In this document: piece after piece, positions 17,683-26,581 of the stretch
Numbering within the stretch: position 1 is the first letter of the stretch
Layout: the number at the start of each line of letters is the position of its first letter
Assembly: GCA_036160955.1 (NCBI GenBank)
Contig: JAYYDJ010000038.1
Location: forward strand, 1-34,344
Length of the DNA: 34,344 bases
Origin: GCA-2699365 sp036160955
GTDB lineage: Bacteria; Verrucomicrobiota; Verrucomicrobiia; Opitutales; Coraliomargaritaceae
Direction of reading: 5' to 3'
Position numbers and translations under genes: made by a program
The notes under the pieces: model-generated
The model's input: only the letters and a program-made list of their open reading frames with translations
The model's database searches: none
Told to the model about the DNA's origin: nothing

Positions 17683-18759
17683 TTACTGTAATTGTGCCCC
17701 AGCAGCCAACAGCTTTTCTCTCATTGCATCAGGTAATTGGGCTTTTGATAATGCCTCTTCAGCTGAAATTAATTTCTCACTGTAAAGTCTCATTAAATAA
17801 TTATCTAAGCCAATCATCCCTAGTCTTGCGCCTGTTTGAATATCAGAACCAATACGAAAGGTCTTATTCTCACGAATAAGCTGAGAAATAGATGTGGTTG
17901 TGACCATAATTTCGAAAGCTGCTACTCGCCCTCCGCCAACTTTCTTACAGAGAACTTGTGAGATAACTGCCACAATTGATGATGCTAGTTGCGTCCTAAT
18001 TTGATCCTTCATACTAGATGGAAACGCATCTATGATTCGATCAACTGTACGCGCAGCTCCAGTTGTGTGCAACGTACCGAAGACTAAATGACCAGTTTCT
18101 GCAGCACCTACTGCTGCTTCAATCGTTTCTAAATCACGCATTTCTCCAACTAATATAACATCTGGGTCTTGGCGCAGCGCAGCTCGAACGGCGTCGGCAA
18201 AAGAAGGAACGTCTACTCCCACCTCACGCTGAGTGAGAATACAATTTTTGTGCGGGTGATAATATTCAATAGGATCTTCAATCGTAATTATATGCCCATA
18301 GTTGTGAGTATTAATCCAATCAATCATTGAAGCTAGTGTAGTAGACTTACCAGAGCCAGTAGGACCGGTTACTAGTATTAAGCCACGCGGACGACTTATA
18401 AGTTCTTTAACCATTTCGGGAAGACCTAAGTCTTCAAAGGAAAAAATTTCACTGGGAATTTGGCGTAAAACCATACCATAGGATCCTTTTGCACGAAGAA
18501 CACTTACACGAAAACGAGCACGATCCATAAACGTGAAACCGAAGTCGATACCGCTTAATTCTTTCAGTCGATCCTGATTAGCAGGGGAGGTTATTGAACG
18601 CATCAATTCTTCTGTACAGTCAGGAGTCAAAGGATCACCGTCTACAGCAGAGATGCTTCCATCCACACGTAAAGCAGGAGATTGACCGACTTGTAAGTGT
18701 AGGTCGGAAGCTCCTTGCTTCACCATCATATCTAATAGTTCGTTGATAGCATACTTCAT
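17683..18759 (-). CDS. pilT: Type IV pilus retraction ATPase
   Basis: A 358-residue PilT. The N-terminal PAS-like domain starts MKYAINELLDMMVKQGASDL and includes the GIDFGFTF block. The C-terminal RecA-like domain has Walker A GPTGSGKS at 132-139, the Asp box IITIEDPIEYYH, Walker B VILVGEMRDLET and the His box TGHLVFGTLHTTGA. A retraction-type motif, QLIRENKTFRI, corresponds to AIRNLIRE of classical PilT. There is no tetracysteine zinc site, as expected for PilT and unlike the two GspE-type neighbours. Its presence shows that the system is a retractable type IV pilus rather than only a secretion machine. It lies 43 bp downstream of one assembly ATPase and 30 bp upstream of the other. Confidence 0.95.
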   Translation of the reverse strand: MKYAINELLDMMVKQGASDLHLQVGQSPALRVDGSISAVDGDPLTPDCTEELMRSITSPANQDRLKELSGIDFGFTFMDRARFRVSVLRAKGSYGMVLRQIPSEIFSFEDLGLPEMVKELISRPRGLILVTGPTGSGKSTTLASMIDWINTHNYGHIITIEDPIEYYHPHKNCILTQREVGVDVPSFADAVRAALRQDPDVILVGEMRDLETIEAAVGAAETGHLVFGTLHTTGAARTVDRIIDAFPSSMKDQIRTQLASSIVAVISQVLCKKVGGGRVAAFEIMVTTTSISQLIRENKTFRIGSDIQTGARLGMIGLDNYLMRLYSEKLISAEEALSKAQLPDAMREKLLAAGAQLQ

Positions 18760-18802
18760 GTTATAATATTTCGAAAAATAAATATTGGGAGTTAAAAATA
18801 TT

Positions 18803-20536
18803 TTATAGTGGATCCGACACAGTAGCGTTCAAGACCTCCTCACAAGTAGTAACACCTGCTAAAATTTTACGGATACCATCTTCTCGCATTGTACGCATAC
18901 CCATCTCCCTAGACTTATTTCGTATGGATACAAGGCTAGCTTCTTCGTAAACCATCTGCTGTAATTCTTCTGACATTGTAAACATTTCAAAAATACCAAT
19001 ACGTCCATGAAATCCTGTAGAATTACATTTTGCACATCCATTACCCTGCATAAATTTTGCATCGTTAACCTGATCTGGACGAACACCTAATGATTTGAGC
19101 AGTTTTTCATCAGGTTCGTGAGGTGCTTTGCATGCAGGGCAAATTCGCCTGACTAGACGCTGAGCTAATACCGCTCTTAATGATGCCGATACCAAAAATG
19201 GCTTGATTCCAATATCAATTAAACGACTAACTGCGCTGGGTGCATCATTAGTGTGCAAGGTACTAAATACCATATGACCGGTAAGGGATGCGTTGACGGC
19301 TATTTCGGCCGTTTCACGATCACGAATCTCTCCTACCATAATAATATTAGGTGCTTGTCGTAACATAGAGCGTAAAGCTGCCGAGAATGTCATGCCTACA
19401 TCACGCCTAACTTGAACCTGATTAATGCCAACCATTTCATATTCTACAGGATCCTCAACTGTAATAATTTTACGATCAGGATGATTAATGTAGTTTAGCG
19501 CAGAATACAAAGTCGTCGACTTTCCTGAACCAGTCGGACCGGTTACCAAGAAAATGCCATCTGGCATTGCTATGATGCGCTCAAAAGTAGCTTGATCATC
19601 GCTAAAGAAGCCGAGTTGTGGCAAGCCCAAGTTCAAGCCCTCTTTATCGAGTATACGCATGACAATACTTTCACCGAAAGCGGTAGGTAAAGTAGAAACG
19701 CGCAAATCTATAACCTTAGCACCAACTGTAATATTTATACGTCCATCTTGTGGCACACGCTTTTCAGCGATGCTAACATCTGACATAAGCTTTATCCTGG
19801 AAACGATTGATGGCTGTAAGCGCTTAGGTGGATTTTCGACTTCATGTAAAACACCGTCTATACGATATCGTATTCGAAAACGCTTTTCAAGTGGCTCCAT
19901 GTGTATATCCGAGGCACGTAGTTTCAAAGCCTCAGAAATCACCATATGCACAAACCGAATTATCGGTGCCTCTTCCTCTGAGGTGTCCTCCTCACCACCA
20001 CTCGGTAAAATCAATGTATCCGTATCGATGACCTGCATGTCTGAAAAGATATCATCGACCTCACTGGCACCAATTTGAGCGCTATCATAATACTGGTGAA
20101 TCGAATTTAAAATAGCTGATTGTGGGGCTACCCTACATATTACAGAGCGTTTTAAGACATGACTTATAGTATCGATAGAATCCATATCCAATGGATCACT
20201 AACAGCAATTTGAATCTCCGTTTCATCCACCTCTAATGGGAAAACTTTATATTTAGAGGCTAAATCATAGCTGAGTATTTTAAGCGCATCGCCTGATGCG
20301 CGTACTCCCGAAAGATCAACGACATCCATGCCAAACTCATCAGCTAGTAACTTAGAAACTTCCATAGGGGAAGTGCCTAATGAATCAATTAATTCCTCCA
20401 GATTTGTTTGGATATCCCCCTTATCGCTCGGCGCGGTAGAATCCTCTAATTTTGATCGAATATCATTACTCGCAGTAACATCAATAACACCCTTGTCCAC
20501 AAGAAGTTGAAGTACAAAGTCATCTGTTGAATTCAC
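18803..20536 (-). CDS. GspE/PilB-family assembly ATPase (copy nearest rho)
   Basis: A 577-residue ATPase paralogous to the one at 15964-17652. The N-terminal MshEN-like region covers about 50-150 and is followed by a very acidic linker (about 158-189, with GGEEDTSEEEAP). The N2 block is PIIRFVHMVISEALKLRASD, Walker A GPTGSGKS is at 333-340 and Walker B is VGEIRDRET. The His box reads TGHMVFSTLHTND. The zinc site is CPACKAP ... CAKCNSTG, near the C-terminus. Translation appears to start at GTG. In the run after rho it is the first pilus gene, 31 bp past the rho stop. Whether this copy or the other acts as PilB cannot be told from sequence. Confidence 0.94.
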   Translation of the reverse strand: MNSTDDFVLQLLVDKGVIDVTASNDIRSKLEDSTAPSDKGDIQTNLEELIDSLGTSPMEVSKLLADEFGMDVVDLSGVRASGDALKILSYDLASKYKVFPLEVDETEIQIAVSDPLDMDSIDTISHVLKRSVICRVAPQSAILNSIHQYYDSAQIGASEVDDIFSDMQVIDTDTLILPSGGEEDTSEEEAPIIRFVHMVISEALKLRASDIHMEPLEKRFRIRYRIDGVLHEVENPPKRLQPSIVSRIKLMSDVSIAEKRVPQDGRINITVGAKVIDLRVSTLPTAFGESIVMRILDKEGLNLGLPQLGFFSDDQATFERIIAMPDGIFLVTGPTGSGKSTTLYSALNYINHPDRKIITVEDPVEYEMVGINQVQVRRDVGMTFSAALRSMLRQAPNIIMVGEIRDRETAEIAVNASLTGHMVFSTLHTNDAPSAVSRLIDIGIKPFLVSASLRAVLAQRLVRRICPACKAPHEPDEKLLKSLGVRPDQVNDAKFMQGNGCAKCNSTGFHGRIGIFEMFTMSEELQQMVYEEASLVSIRNKSREMGMRTMREDGIRKILAGVTTCEEVLNATVSDPL

Positions 20537-20567
20537 GTTATTTTAGAGCTAAATATTATTACATTAG

Positions 20568-22289
20568 TTAACGACTTACACTCATAAGAAACTCCGCATT
20601 CGTTGTCGTCTTTTTAATACGTTGAATGAGCATTTCCATGGCATCAGTAGATGGCAAGCCCTTCATCGCCCTGCGAAGAGAATAAATTTTAAGCATTTCA
20701 TCGGGGTGATAGAGTAATTCCTCCTTTCGAGTACCACTCTTATCCATACTCAAGGCTGGAAAGATACGTTTATCAGATAATCCACGGTCGAGATGTAGTT
20801 CCATATTACCAGTACCCTTAAATTCTTCAAAAATTACTTCATCCATTTTACTTCCTGTTTCAACTAAAGCTGTACCTAATATTGTTAAACTTCCCCCACC
20901 TTCTATATTTCTAGCTGACCCAAAGAAACGCTTCGGTTTCTGAAGAGCATTAGCCTCTACGCCACCTGATAATATTTTACCGCTACTTGGCATCATAGTG
21001 TTATAAGCTCTCGCCAATCGGGTAATTGAATCCAGCAAAATCACAACGTCTTGTCCGACTTCTACCATACGTCGTGCTTTTTCGATAACCATCTCTGCTG
21101 CATGCACATGACTTTCAGCTGACTCATCAAAAGTTGAGCTGATAACTTCTCCATGTACTTGACGCCGAAAGTCAGTTACCTCTTCTGGGCGCTCGTCAAT
21201 AAGCAGAATAATCAAATGTGCTTTAGGGTAGTTCATCTGGATAGCATTAGCGATTCCCTGAAGCAAAACAGTTTTTCCGGTACGTGGAGGTGCTACAATT
21301 AAGCCTCGCTGACCAAAGCCAACTGGCGTCAAACAATCCACTACACGCATAGACAGATTGTCCCAATTAGAATCACTGCTAGTTTCCATCAAAATACGCT
21401 CTGTTGGATAATAGGGAACTCCTTCGGTAAATGGAACAACTTCTCTTAATTTATCGGGATCCAAACCCATTACAGAATCAACCTTTATAACAAATGGACA
21501 CGATTCTCCCTCACGATGCGGATGTAATTGGGCTTTAACAATATGACCAGCAAGTAAGCCAAAATGTTTGATTATAGCCTGCGGAACATAAGCACACAAA
21601 GCAGTAGTGCGGTAACTATCACGCTGGTAAACTAATAAGCCACCTTCACCATCTTCGAGTAAGTCCAAGACCCCGGTAGTCATAATCGCCGAGTTTTTAT
21701 CCACAGCATGAGAAACAAGGGCATTAATCAACTGATCTCGATTAGGAGCATTCGATATACTTAGCTCTAGGCTATCTACCTCCTGACGTAATTCAGCAAT
21801 AGGAAGATCATAAATTCGGTTGAAGTTTAAAGCATCTTTATCCAAATCAGCGTTTAACTCTTTAGCCAGATCTTCAATTTTTGATATGTTGGCAATCGAT
21901 TCATCATTTGGTAATTCTCCTAACTCAATCGGAGATACTTCATCACGAATAATCTTCTTTTTTTTCTGCCAATGACCTTTGTTTTTAGGTCCTTTATTTT
22001 TATTAAATCGCTGATTTCCTCTTCCACGCTGCTGCCTTCCATTACGCCTTTCTTTTGGAGAAGTCGATGTAGTATCCGCAGAATCACCGTCCGCTTTGAT
22101 CTGGCTGTCGCCAGCTTTATCTATAGCGCCTGAATGGCTATCCTCTCGAGCACCTTCATTGACCGGTTCCTTATGGTCAGTAATAAGCGTTTCTTGAGCA
22201 GCATCTACATAATGATCAGCATGCTTGCTCTGTCCGGAATTTTTAACTTCGCTCGACGCGACCGAATCATTATTTTTTTCAATACTCAT
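20568..22289 (-). CDS. rho: Transcription termination factor Rho with long N-terminal extension
   Basis: A 573-residue Rho, about 150 longer than the E. coli enzyme. Residues 1-155 are a low-complexity extension. Its first part is Ser/Asp/Glu-rich; 80-113 is Arg/Lys/Gly/Asn-rich, with RRNGRQQRGRGNQRF and a KKKK run. The Rho core begins near 157 (NRIYDLPIAELRQEV). An RNA-binding cold-shock domain covers about 200-290. The ATPase has Walker A APPRTGKT at 333-340, Walker B VVILLDSITRLARAYN, the Q/R-loop region SGGVEANALQKPKRFFGSARN, and GTGNMELHLDRGLSDKRIFPAL. It is an RNA-dependent helicase that ends transcription. It lies downstream of coaE and upstream of the pilus ATPase block. Confidence 0.97.
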   Translation of the reverse strand: MSIEKNNDSVASSEVKNSGQSKHADHYVDAAQETLITDHKEPVNEGAREDSHSGAIDKAGDSQIKADGDSADTTSTSPKERRNGRQQRGRGNQRFNKNKGPKNKGHWQKKKKIIRDEVSPIELGELPNDESIANISKIEDLAKELNADLDKDALNFNRIYDLPIAELRQEVDSLELSISNAPNRDQLINALVSHAVDKNSAIMTTGVLDLLEDGEGGLLVYQRDSYRTTALCAYVPQAIIKHFGLLAGHIVKAQLHPHREGESCPFVIKVDSVMGLDPDKLREVVPFTEGVPYYPTERILMETSSDSNWDNLSMRVVDCLTPVGFGQRGLIVAPPRTGKTVLLQGIANAIQMNYPKAHLIILLIDERPEEVTDFRRQVHGEVISSTFDESAESHVHAAEMVIEKARRMVEVGQDVVILLDSITRLARAYNTMMPSSGKILSGGVEANALQKPKRFFGSARNIEGGGSLTILGTALVETGSKMDEVIFEEFKGTGNMELHLDRGLSDKRIFPALSMDKSGTRKEELLYHPDEMLKIYSLRRAMKGLPSTDAMEMLIQRIKKTTTNAEFLMSVSR

Positions 22290-22359
22290 AGGTATATAAT
22301 AATACTAATTAATAAGACAAACGTTATAGGGATAATAACTTGGGCAGTTTTGCACTAAA

Positions 22360-22938
22360 TTAGGCATCAACAATTTTTAATAAATGTATAACTTGTTTTT
22401 TAAGAAAAGCTAGGTTACCAGAATTAGATATAATAAAGTCAGCGGCAAATACCTTTGATTGGACAGGCAACTGTGATCGGCTACGTCGTTTAAACTCTTG
22501 CGATGAATTGGATGAAAAATTCATACGCTGAATGGCAACTGAGTCCGTACACACAACACAAACAGAGAAATCGAAAGAATTTTCAAGTTTTTTTTCAAAG
22601 AGTAAAGGAACTTCAACTAAATAGTTAAGACTTGGGTTAAGTTCGATCAACTCCTCGTAATTACGTATGATTTTAGGATGCAAAATTTGCTCCAACCAAT
22701 TGAGTTGTTTGACATCGTTAAAAACTATTTTGGCAATCTTCTTCCGGCAAATACTGCCTTCATCGTTTAATATGGCTCCACTCCAGCGCTCGTGTACTTT
22801 GTCGCGCACGATTGGATCGGTTTCCAAAATTGAATGGCTAATTTGATCCGTTTGTATTGTACGCCAGCCATAATCAGCAAACAACTTTAAAACTGTGGAT
22901 TTTCCACAACCATAACCTCCTGTTAGACCAATCTTCAA
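22360..22938 (-). CDS. coaE: Dephospho-CoA kinase
   Basis: CoaE phosphorylates the 3' hydroxyl of dephospho-CoA, the last step of CoA synthesis. The 192-residue protein has the P-loop GGYGCGKST at 7-15, the conserved TDQISHSIL near 35, VEVPLLFEKKLE and a LID-region arginine stretch (RMNFSSNSSQEFKRRSRSQL). Translation starts at a TTG: no in-frame ATG lies at the right place, and KIGLTGG follows directly, as in other CoaE proteins. It is the first gene of the minus-strand run leading to rho, with a 70-bp gap between them. The TTG start and absence of a Shine-Dalgarno sequence suggest low expression. Confidence 0.95.
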   Translation of the reverse strand: MKIGLTGGYGCGKSTVLKLFADYGWRTIQTDQISHSILETDPIVRDKVHERWSGAILNDEGSICRKKIAKIVFNDVKQLNWLEQILHPKIIRNYEELIELNPSLNYLVEVPLLFEKKLENSFDFSVCVVCTDSVAIQRMNFSSNSSQEFKRRSRSQLPVQSKVFAADFIISNSGNLAFLKKQVIHLLKIVDA

Positions 22939-23107
22939 AAGAAAAACAATTTATTAGTTATAATATAGATAAGTTCGAAAGATACAATATCTAAGCTTGG
23001 ACAGATAAATATTATAAGAGATTGTAATTATAGATACAACAAACCTAGGGCATGCTATAAACATCTTGCATTGCAATCCTATATACATAACAAATGTTCA
23101 CTCTTTT

Positions 23108-23196
<89 letters not shown>

Positions 23197-23277
23197 TATT
23201 TTGTAGCTTGATAATAGATATATACTAATTATTTCAAATTTTAGTCTAAAGCTTGCATCTTATAGCACTTAATAAAA

Positions 23278-24138
23278 TTAGTTTGAGGTAGTCTTATTAG
23301 TTTTTACTCCTATCAATTGCATTGCTTCTTGAAGTCGATCATTTAAAATTTCTAGCAATAATGAATGCGCTCCCATAAGCGCTGTCATCTTTATAGAGGT
23401 ATAGACTCCACGCTTAACCAAATCCTCTGCTATCTCTGCAACATCACCACCAGGGCCTGCATGCCTTCCCTCAAGCAAAAAAAACATTGCTACAATTAGT
23501 TGACCGCCAGAAAAGTTAGATATTTGAGCCAAATTCTCTAACAAAGGGTCATTAAAATCATACTCATTACCATCACGTCGCTCCATTGAGCAGGCAATTA
23601 TTTCATGCCGTAGTAAAATCGATAGCTGATCAGCGACTTTGTTTCTAATTACATTAACTGCTTTTATTGGAGTACCATGATCTACTAGAGCAATTTCTAA
23701 CTTTGGCGCAGATATACTTCGAGTAAGTTCCTGAACATGAGCTTGGAGTATTTTAGCAAGGCGAATATCTGGTTGATCAATGTTATGCCCACAAAGTGGT
23801 GCTGCTATTAAAACATGTAAATCTGGATTATCTTGCCGAAATGAATCAATTACTTGAGGCAAATACTGGGAGATTGCTAGACTAGGTCCTAAAAAAAGCG
23901 GGACTATAATAAATTCATTCTGTCCAGATTTTATTGCTTCCCTCATCGCACGTTTAACAATCGTTGCCTCTATGTTATCGACTTCCACTTTTGGCACCTT
24001 ATGCGAATGCAAAAGACTAACTGCTTGGATAGTATGTGAAGATAACAACGATAGCCTCTTGGCTAACTCTCGTAATTGGATGGTTGCGGCCGGAGATAAT
24101 GAACCGTTATCAACTAAATATATATCTGGCTTAGACAT
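23278..24138 (-). CDS. CbiX/SirB-like tandem chelatase-family protein
   Basis: A 286-residue protein made of two CbiX-type halves. The first half starts YLVDNGSLSPAA, where the usual catalytic DHG is DNG (Asn11). Its later motif reads PLFLGPSLAISQYLP, without the His of the G-x-H motif. The second half keeps both: LVDHGTPIKA with His154, and LLEGRHAGPGGDVAEI with His226 and Asp232. CbiX and SirB insert Co2+ or Fe2+ into sirohydrochlorin for cobalamin or siroheme. With the CobA-HemD fusion in the same window, siroheme synthesis is a reasonable inference. No precorrin-2 dehydrogenase is visible nearby. Metal and product are not determined by sequence. It diverges from the Pal-like gene, whose ATG is 83 bp away. 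Confidence 0.8.
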   Translation of the reverse strand: MSKPDIYLVDNGSLSPAATIQLRELAKRLSLLSSHTIQAVSLLHSHKVPKVEVDNIEATIVKRAMREAIKSGQNEFIIVPLFLGPSLAISQYLPQVIDSFRQDNPDLHVLIAAPLCGHNIDQPDIRLAKILQAHVQELTRSISAPKLEIALVDHGTPIKAVNVIRNKVADQLSILLRHEIIACSMERRDGNEYDFNDPLLENLAQISNFSGGQLIVAMFFLLEGRHAGPGGDVAEIAEDLVKRGVYTSIKMTALMGAHSLLLEILNDRLQEAMQLIGVKTNKTTSN

Positions 24139-24221
24139 AAATGAATAAAAAGCTAATATAAAGTACAGAGGAATGATAAAAATGTTTGCGCGTCACTAGA
24201 GATGTATCAAAGTTAATCATT

Positions 24222-24794
24222 ATGCAAATTTCGATCCGCTCATATATCCTACTAATTACTGTCTTTACGGTACTTTCCGCTTGCACTCGCAAGCAACCAC
24301 CGTCCCCCGTAGACACTTTAATGAGTTCCAGTATTGATATAGGACAAAATGATTTAATCATAACTAGTGACTATGGCGACTATGGCTTAGGAGCTGATGG
24401 GCTTGAATTGCGTGATGATCAAAATAGCATTGAAAATGGCTACTATAATGGGAAAGAAATGATAGTCGGTAAACTACCAAGTATTTACTTCGGCTTTGAC
24501 TCAGCTTCAATCCCTACCACAGAACGAATAAAGCTTCAAGATGTAGCTAATTACCTTACAAACAACCCTAGTGAGAATTTACTAATAGAAGGACGAAGTG
24601 ATTGGTATGGAACTGCTGATTATAATATAGCTCTTAGTGATAGACGGGCTAATAGCGCGCTTGAATATCTCAAAACATTAGGAGCAGATACGAGTCGTAT
24701 AGAGACACTTTCTAAAGGTAGCTTAGAAGCTACAATTGGATTATCTAAAACGCAGGCTAGTCAGGATAGAAGAGCAGACCTAATTTTACTGAAG
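24222..24794 (+). CDS. Peptidoglycan-associated (Pal/OmpA-domain) lipoprotein
   Basis: From the ATG at 24222 the protein has 191 residues; the stop codon ends at 24797. The signal peptide MQISIRSYILLITVFTVLSA ends in a lipobox with Cys21 (LSAC). A Pro/Ser-rich, Asp/Gly-rich linker follows. The C-terminal OmpA-like domain begins at about 85 with SIYFGFDSASIP and contains IEGRSDWYGTADYNIALSDR and RANSALEYLKTLG, the peptidoglycan-binding signature. It would anchor the outer membrane to the diaminopimelate of peptidoglycan, as Pal does in the Tol-Pal system. No tol genes are adjacent, so another OmpA-family lipoprotein is possible. An upstream TTG at 24186 is a poorer start. Confidence 0.88.
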
Positions 24795-24905
24795 TAATAT
24801 ACTTAGCAAGGTCATTAGATCTGCACGAATGCAAATCGAATAGTGCTGTAAATTATAACTAGCACCCAAACTAGGACCAATATTTAGTCTTTAGCAATAA
24901 GCTAT

Positions 24906-26531
24906 TTAATGCGGTAATACAATAAACATTATTGCCATTACTAAAGTAGGAAAGAGTGCGCCCAGAACTAATTTAAATGGTGATACGCCTTCCTTTCCGA
25001 AATATTTACTTAGTAAGCTCTGACCAGCTGGATTTGGAGCATTCGCAATAACAGTCAAACCACCGCCTGTGACTGCTCCTGCAACCACTGCATATTGAAG
25101 TGCAATCGATCCATCCACTCCTTTAGCAAATGATGGCACTTGTGAGGCTAAGAAAGTAATCGCTGCATTATCATTAAAAGCGGTTAAAACAGTAGCACCT
25201 AAGAATAGCGGGACTTCACCTAATGAAGAAAGTACAGGAGCGATCCACCATCCTTGTAAGCCACCATGAGTGACTAATCCAGCCAAGAAAAACCCAACGA
25301 GTATAGGGCTCTTTAGAGACATAGCATATTGATGATGATCTGTCGCAATATTAAAAGCTATGAAGACCAGAAATCCACCAATAAATAGCGCTGGATGGTG
25401 TAGAGTAAACACAGTCCATGCTAGAAAACATAAGTGAATAGCTATAATCCAAGCAGGCGCAGGTTCTTCATACAAATCATCAGTAATCGTCTTCTGTTCT
25501 ACTGCATTAGAATTTAACTGAGCAAAATCCTTACGGAAAAAATAGTAATACGTACTGGTCGCAATAATGATACCTATGATAGCACGCCAACCAAAATTAG
25601 TTAACATATATGGCATAGTCCACTCCCAGGCAGAAGCGACCATTAATACTGGAGGTGCAGCAAAGTGAGTAAGTGTGCCACCTACTGAAATATTAACGAA
25701 CAATAAACCAAGTGTAGCATATTTGAATTTCTGCGATGGATGAAAACGATAGAATTGATGCCCTAAGAGTAGAGCTGCTATTGTCATAGCGGCAGGTTCA
25801 GTAATAAAAGATCCTAACAAAGGTGCGATAACTAATATAGACAACCACCAAGCTGCAGGTGTTTTTCTACCAATTGACGCCACAGAACTGAGCGCATTTT
25901 CAGCAAATAAAACAACCGGTCTAGAAGCTGCAATTGCCATGATTACAACCACGAAGAGCGGTTCTGTGTAATTTCGCGAATCAATATAATGAGTAGCTGT
26001 ATGCCAATCATTTGAAAAAGTAATATACATAATAAGCGGCAATAACCATATGCCGAAAACTGCTTCTACTTCACCTAGAAAATGCAGAACAGTACCCTTA
26101 AAACTAACACGACTCTTGCCTAAGTGATATCGACGAGAATCCTCTTTAATGGACATTGCATGATCCTGCTCTGCTTTATGTGCCATTTTGAGGATTCTAC
26201 CAGCAATAAAAGTATGAAGTATCGCGCAGAAAAATAAAATAGTAGCAACTAGATTGAGAGGCTGATCCTTAATGCGAACTTTTAATTTCTCTACAAGCCC
26301 GAGTGAATCAACGCCTAATTCTATCGCACGAGCGTCTTCCAATGCAGCATATTTATCTAGTGGCTTAGGGAGCTTTGTAAAAGTATCATATTTACTGTTA
26401 TTACTATTGATAGCAGCGTTAACGTTGTAAGCTCCTGCAGCGCTTATGGTGTCTGTAAAAAAAAGTGCAAAAAATACACATCCAATAACTAAAAAAGTTC
26501 GATTCATAAGAACATTTACTAAAGATATCAT
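24906..26531 (-). CDS. Putative Na+/H+ antiporter (PF07399-type)
   Basis: A 541-residue polytopic membrane protein. The first 30 or so residues look like a cleavable signal (MNRTFLVIGCVFFALFFTDT, then AAG), so the ATG at 26507 may be the true start instead of 26531. A charged loop with YAALEDARAIELGVDSLG follows, then about eleven to twelve hydrophobic segments. Helical motifs such as ITEPAAMTIAALLLG, LTHFAAPPVLMVASAW and TAFNDNAAITFLASQ resemble the ArsB/NhaD-like ion transporter fold. The pattern fits the family annotated putative Na+/H+ antiporter (PF07399). It would support sodium and pH homeostasis, as expected for a marine cell. It is preceded by an unknown secreted protein gene, 50 bp upstream, and faces the Pal-like gene. 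Confidence 0.82.
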   Translation of the reverse strand: MISLVNVLMNRTFLVIGCVFFALFFTDTISAAGAYNVNAAINSNNSKYDTFTKLPKPLDKYAALEDARAIELGVDSLGLVEKLKVRIKDQPLNLVATILFFCAILHTFIAGRILKMAHKAEQDHAMSIKEDSRRYHLGKSRVSFKGTVLHFLGEVEAVFGIWLLPLIMYITFSNDWHTATHYIDSRNYTEPLFVVVIMAIAASRPVVLFAENALSSVASIGRKTPAAWWLSILVIAPLLGSFITEPAAMTIAALLLGHQFYRFHPSQKFKYATLGLLFVNISVGGTLTHFAAPPVLMVASAWEWTMPYMLTNFGWRAIIGIIIATSTYYYFFRKDFAQLNSNAVEQKTITDDLYEEPAPAWIIAIHLCFLAWTVFTLHHPALFIGGFLVFIAFNIATDHHQYAMSLKSPILVGFFLAGLVTHGGLQGWWIAPVLSSLGEVPLFLGATVLTAFNDNAAITFLASQVPSFAKGVDGSIALQYAVVAGAVTGGGLTVIANAPNPAGQSLLSKYFGKEGVSPFKLVLGALFPTLVMAIMFIVLPH

Positions 26532-26581
26532 AAAGCCAAGAACTTACAGTGTAGTAAAATTTAAAGTGCATACAAAGTTGT

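Noticed and set aside
19659..20078. A 139-codon open frame antisense to the ATPase gene nearest rho
   Set aside because: It lies entirely within a well-supported gene, shows no domain or signal, and is biased Ser/Thr/Arg like other reverse-strand shadows.
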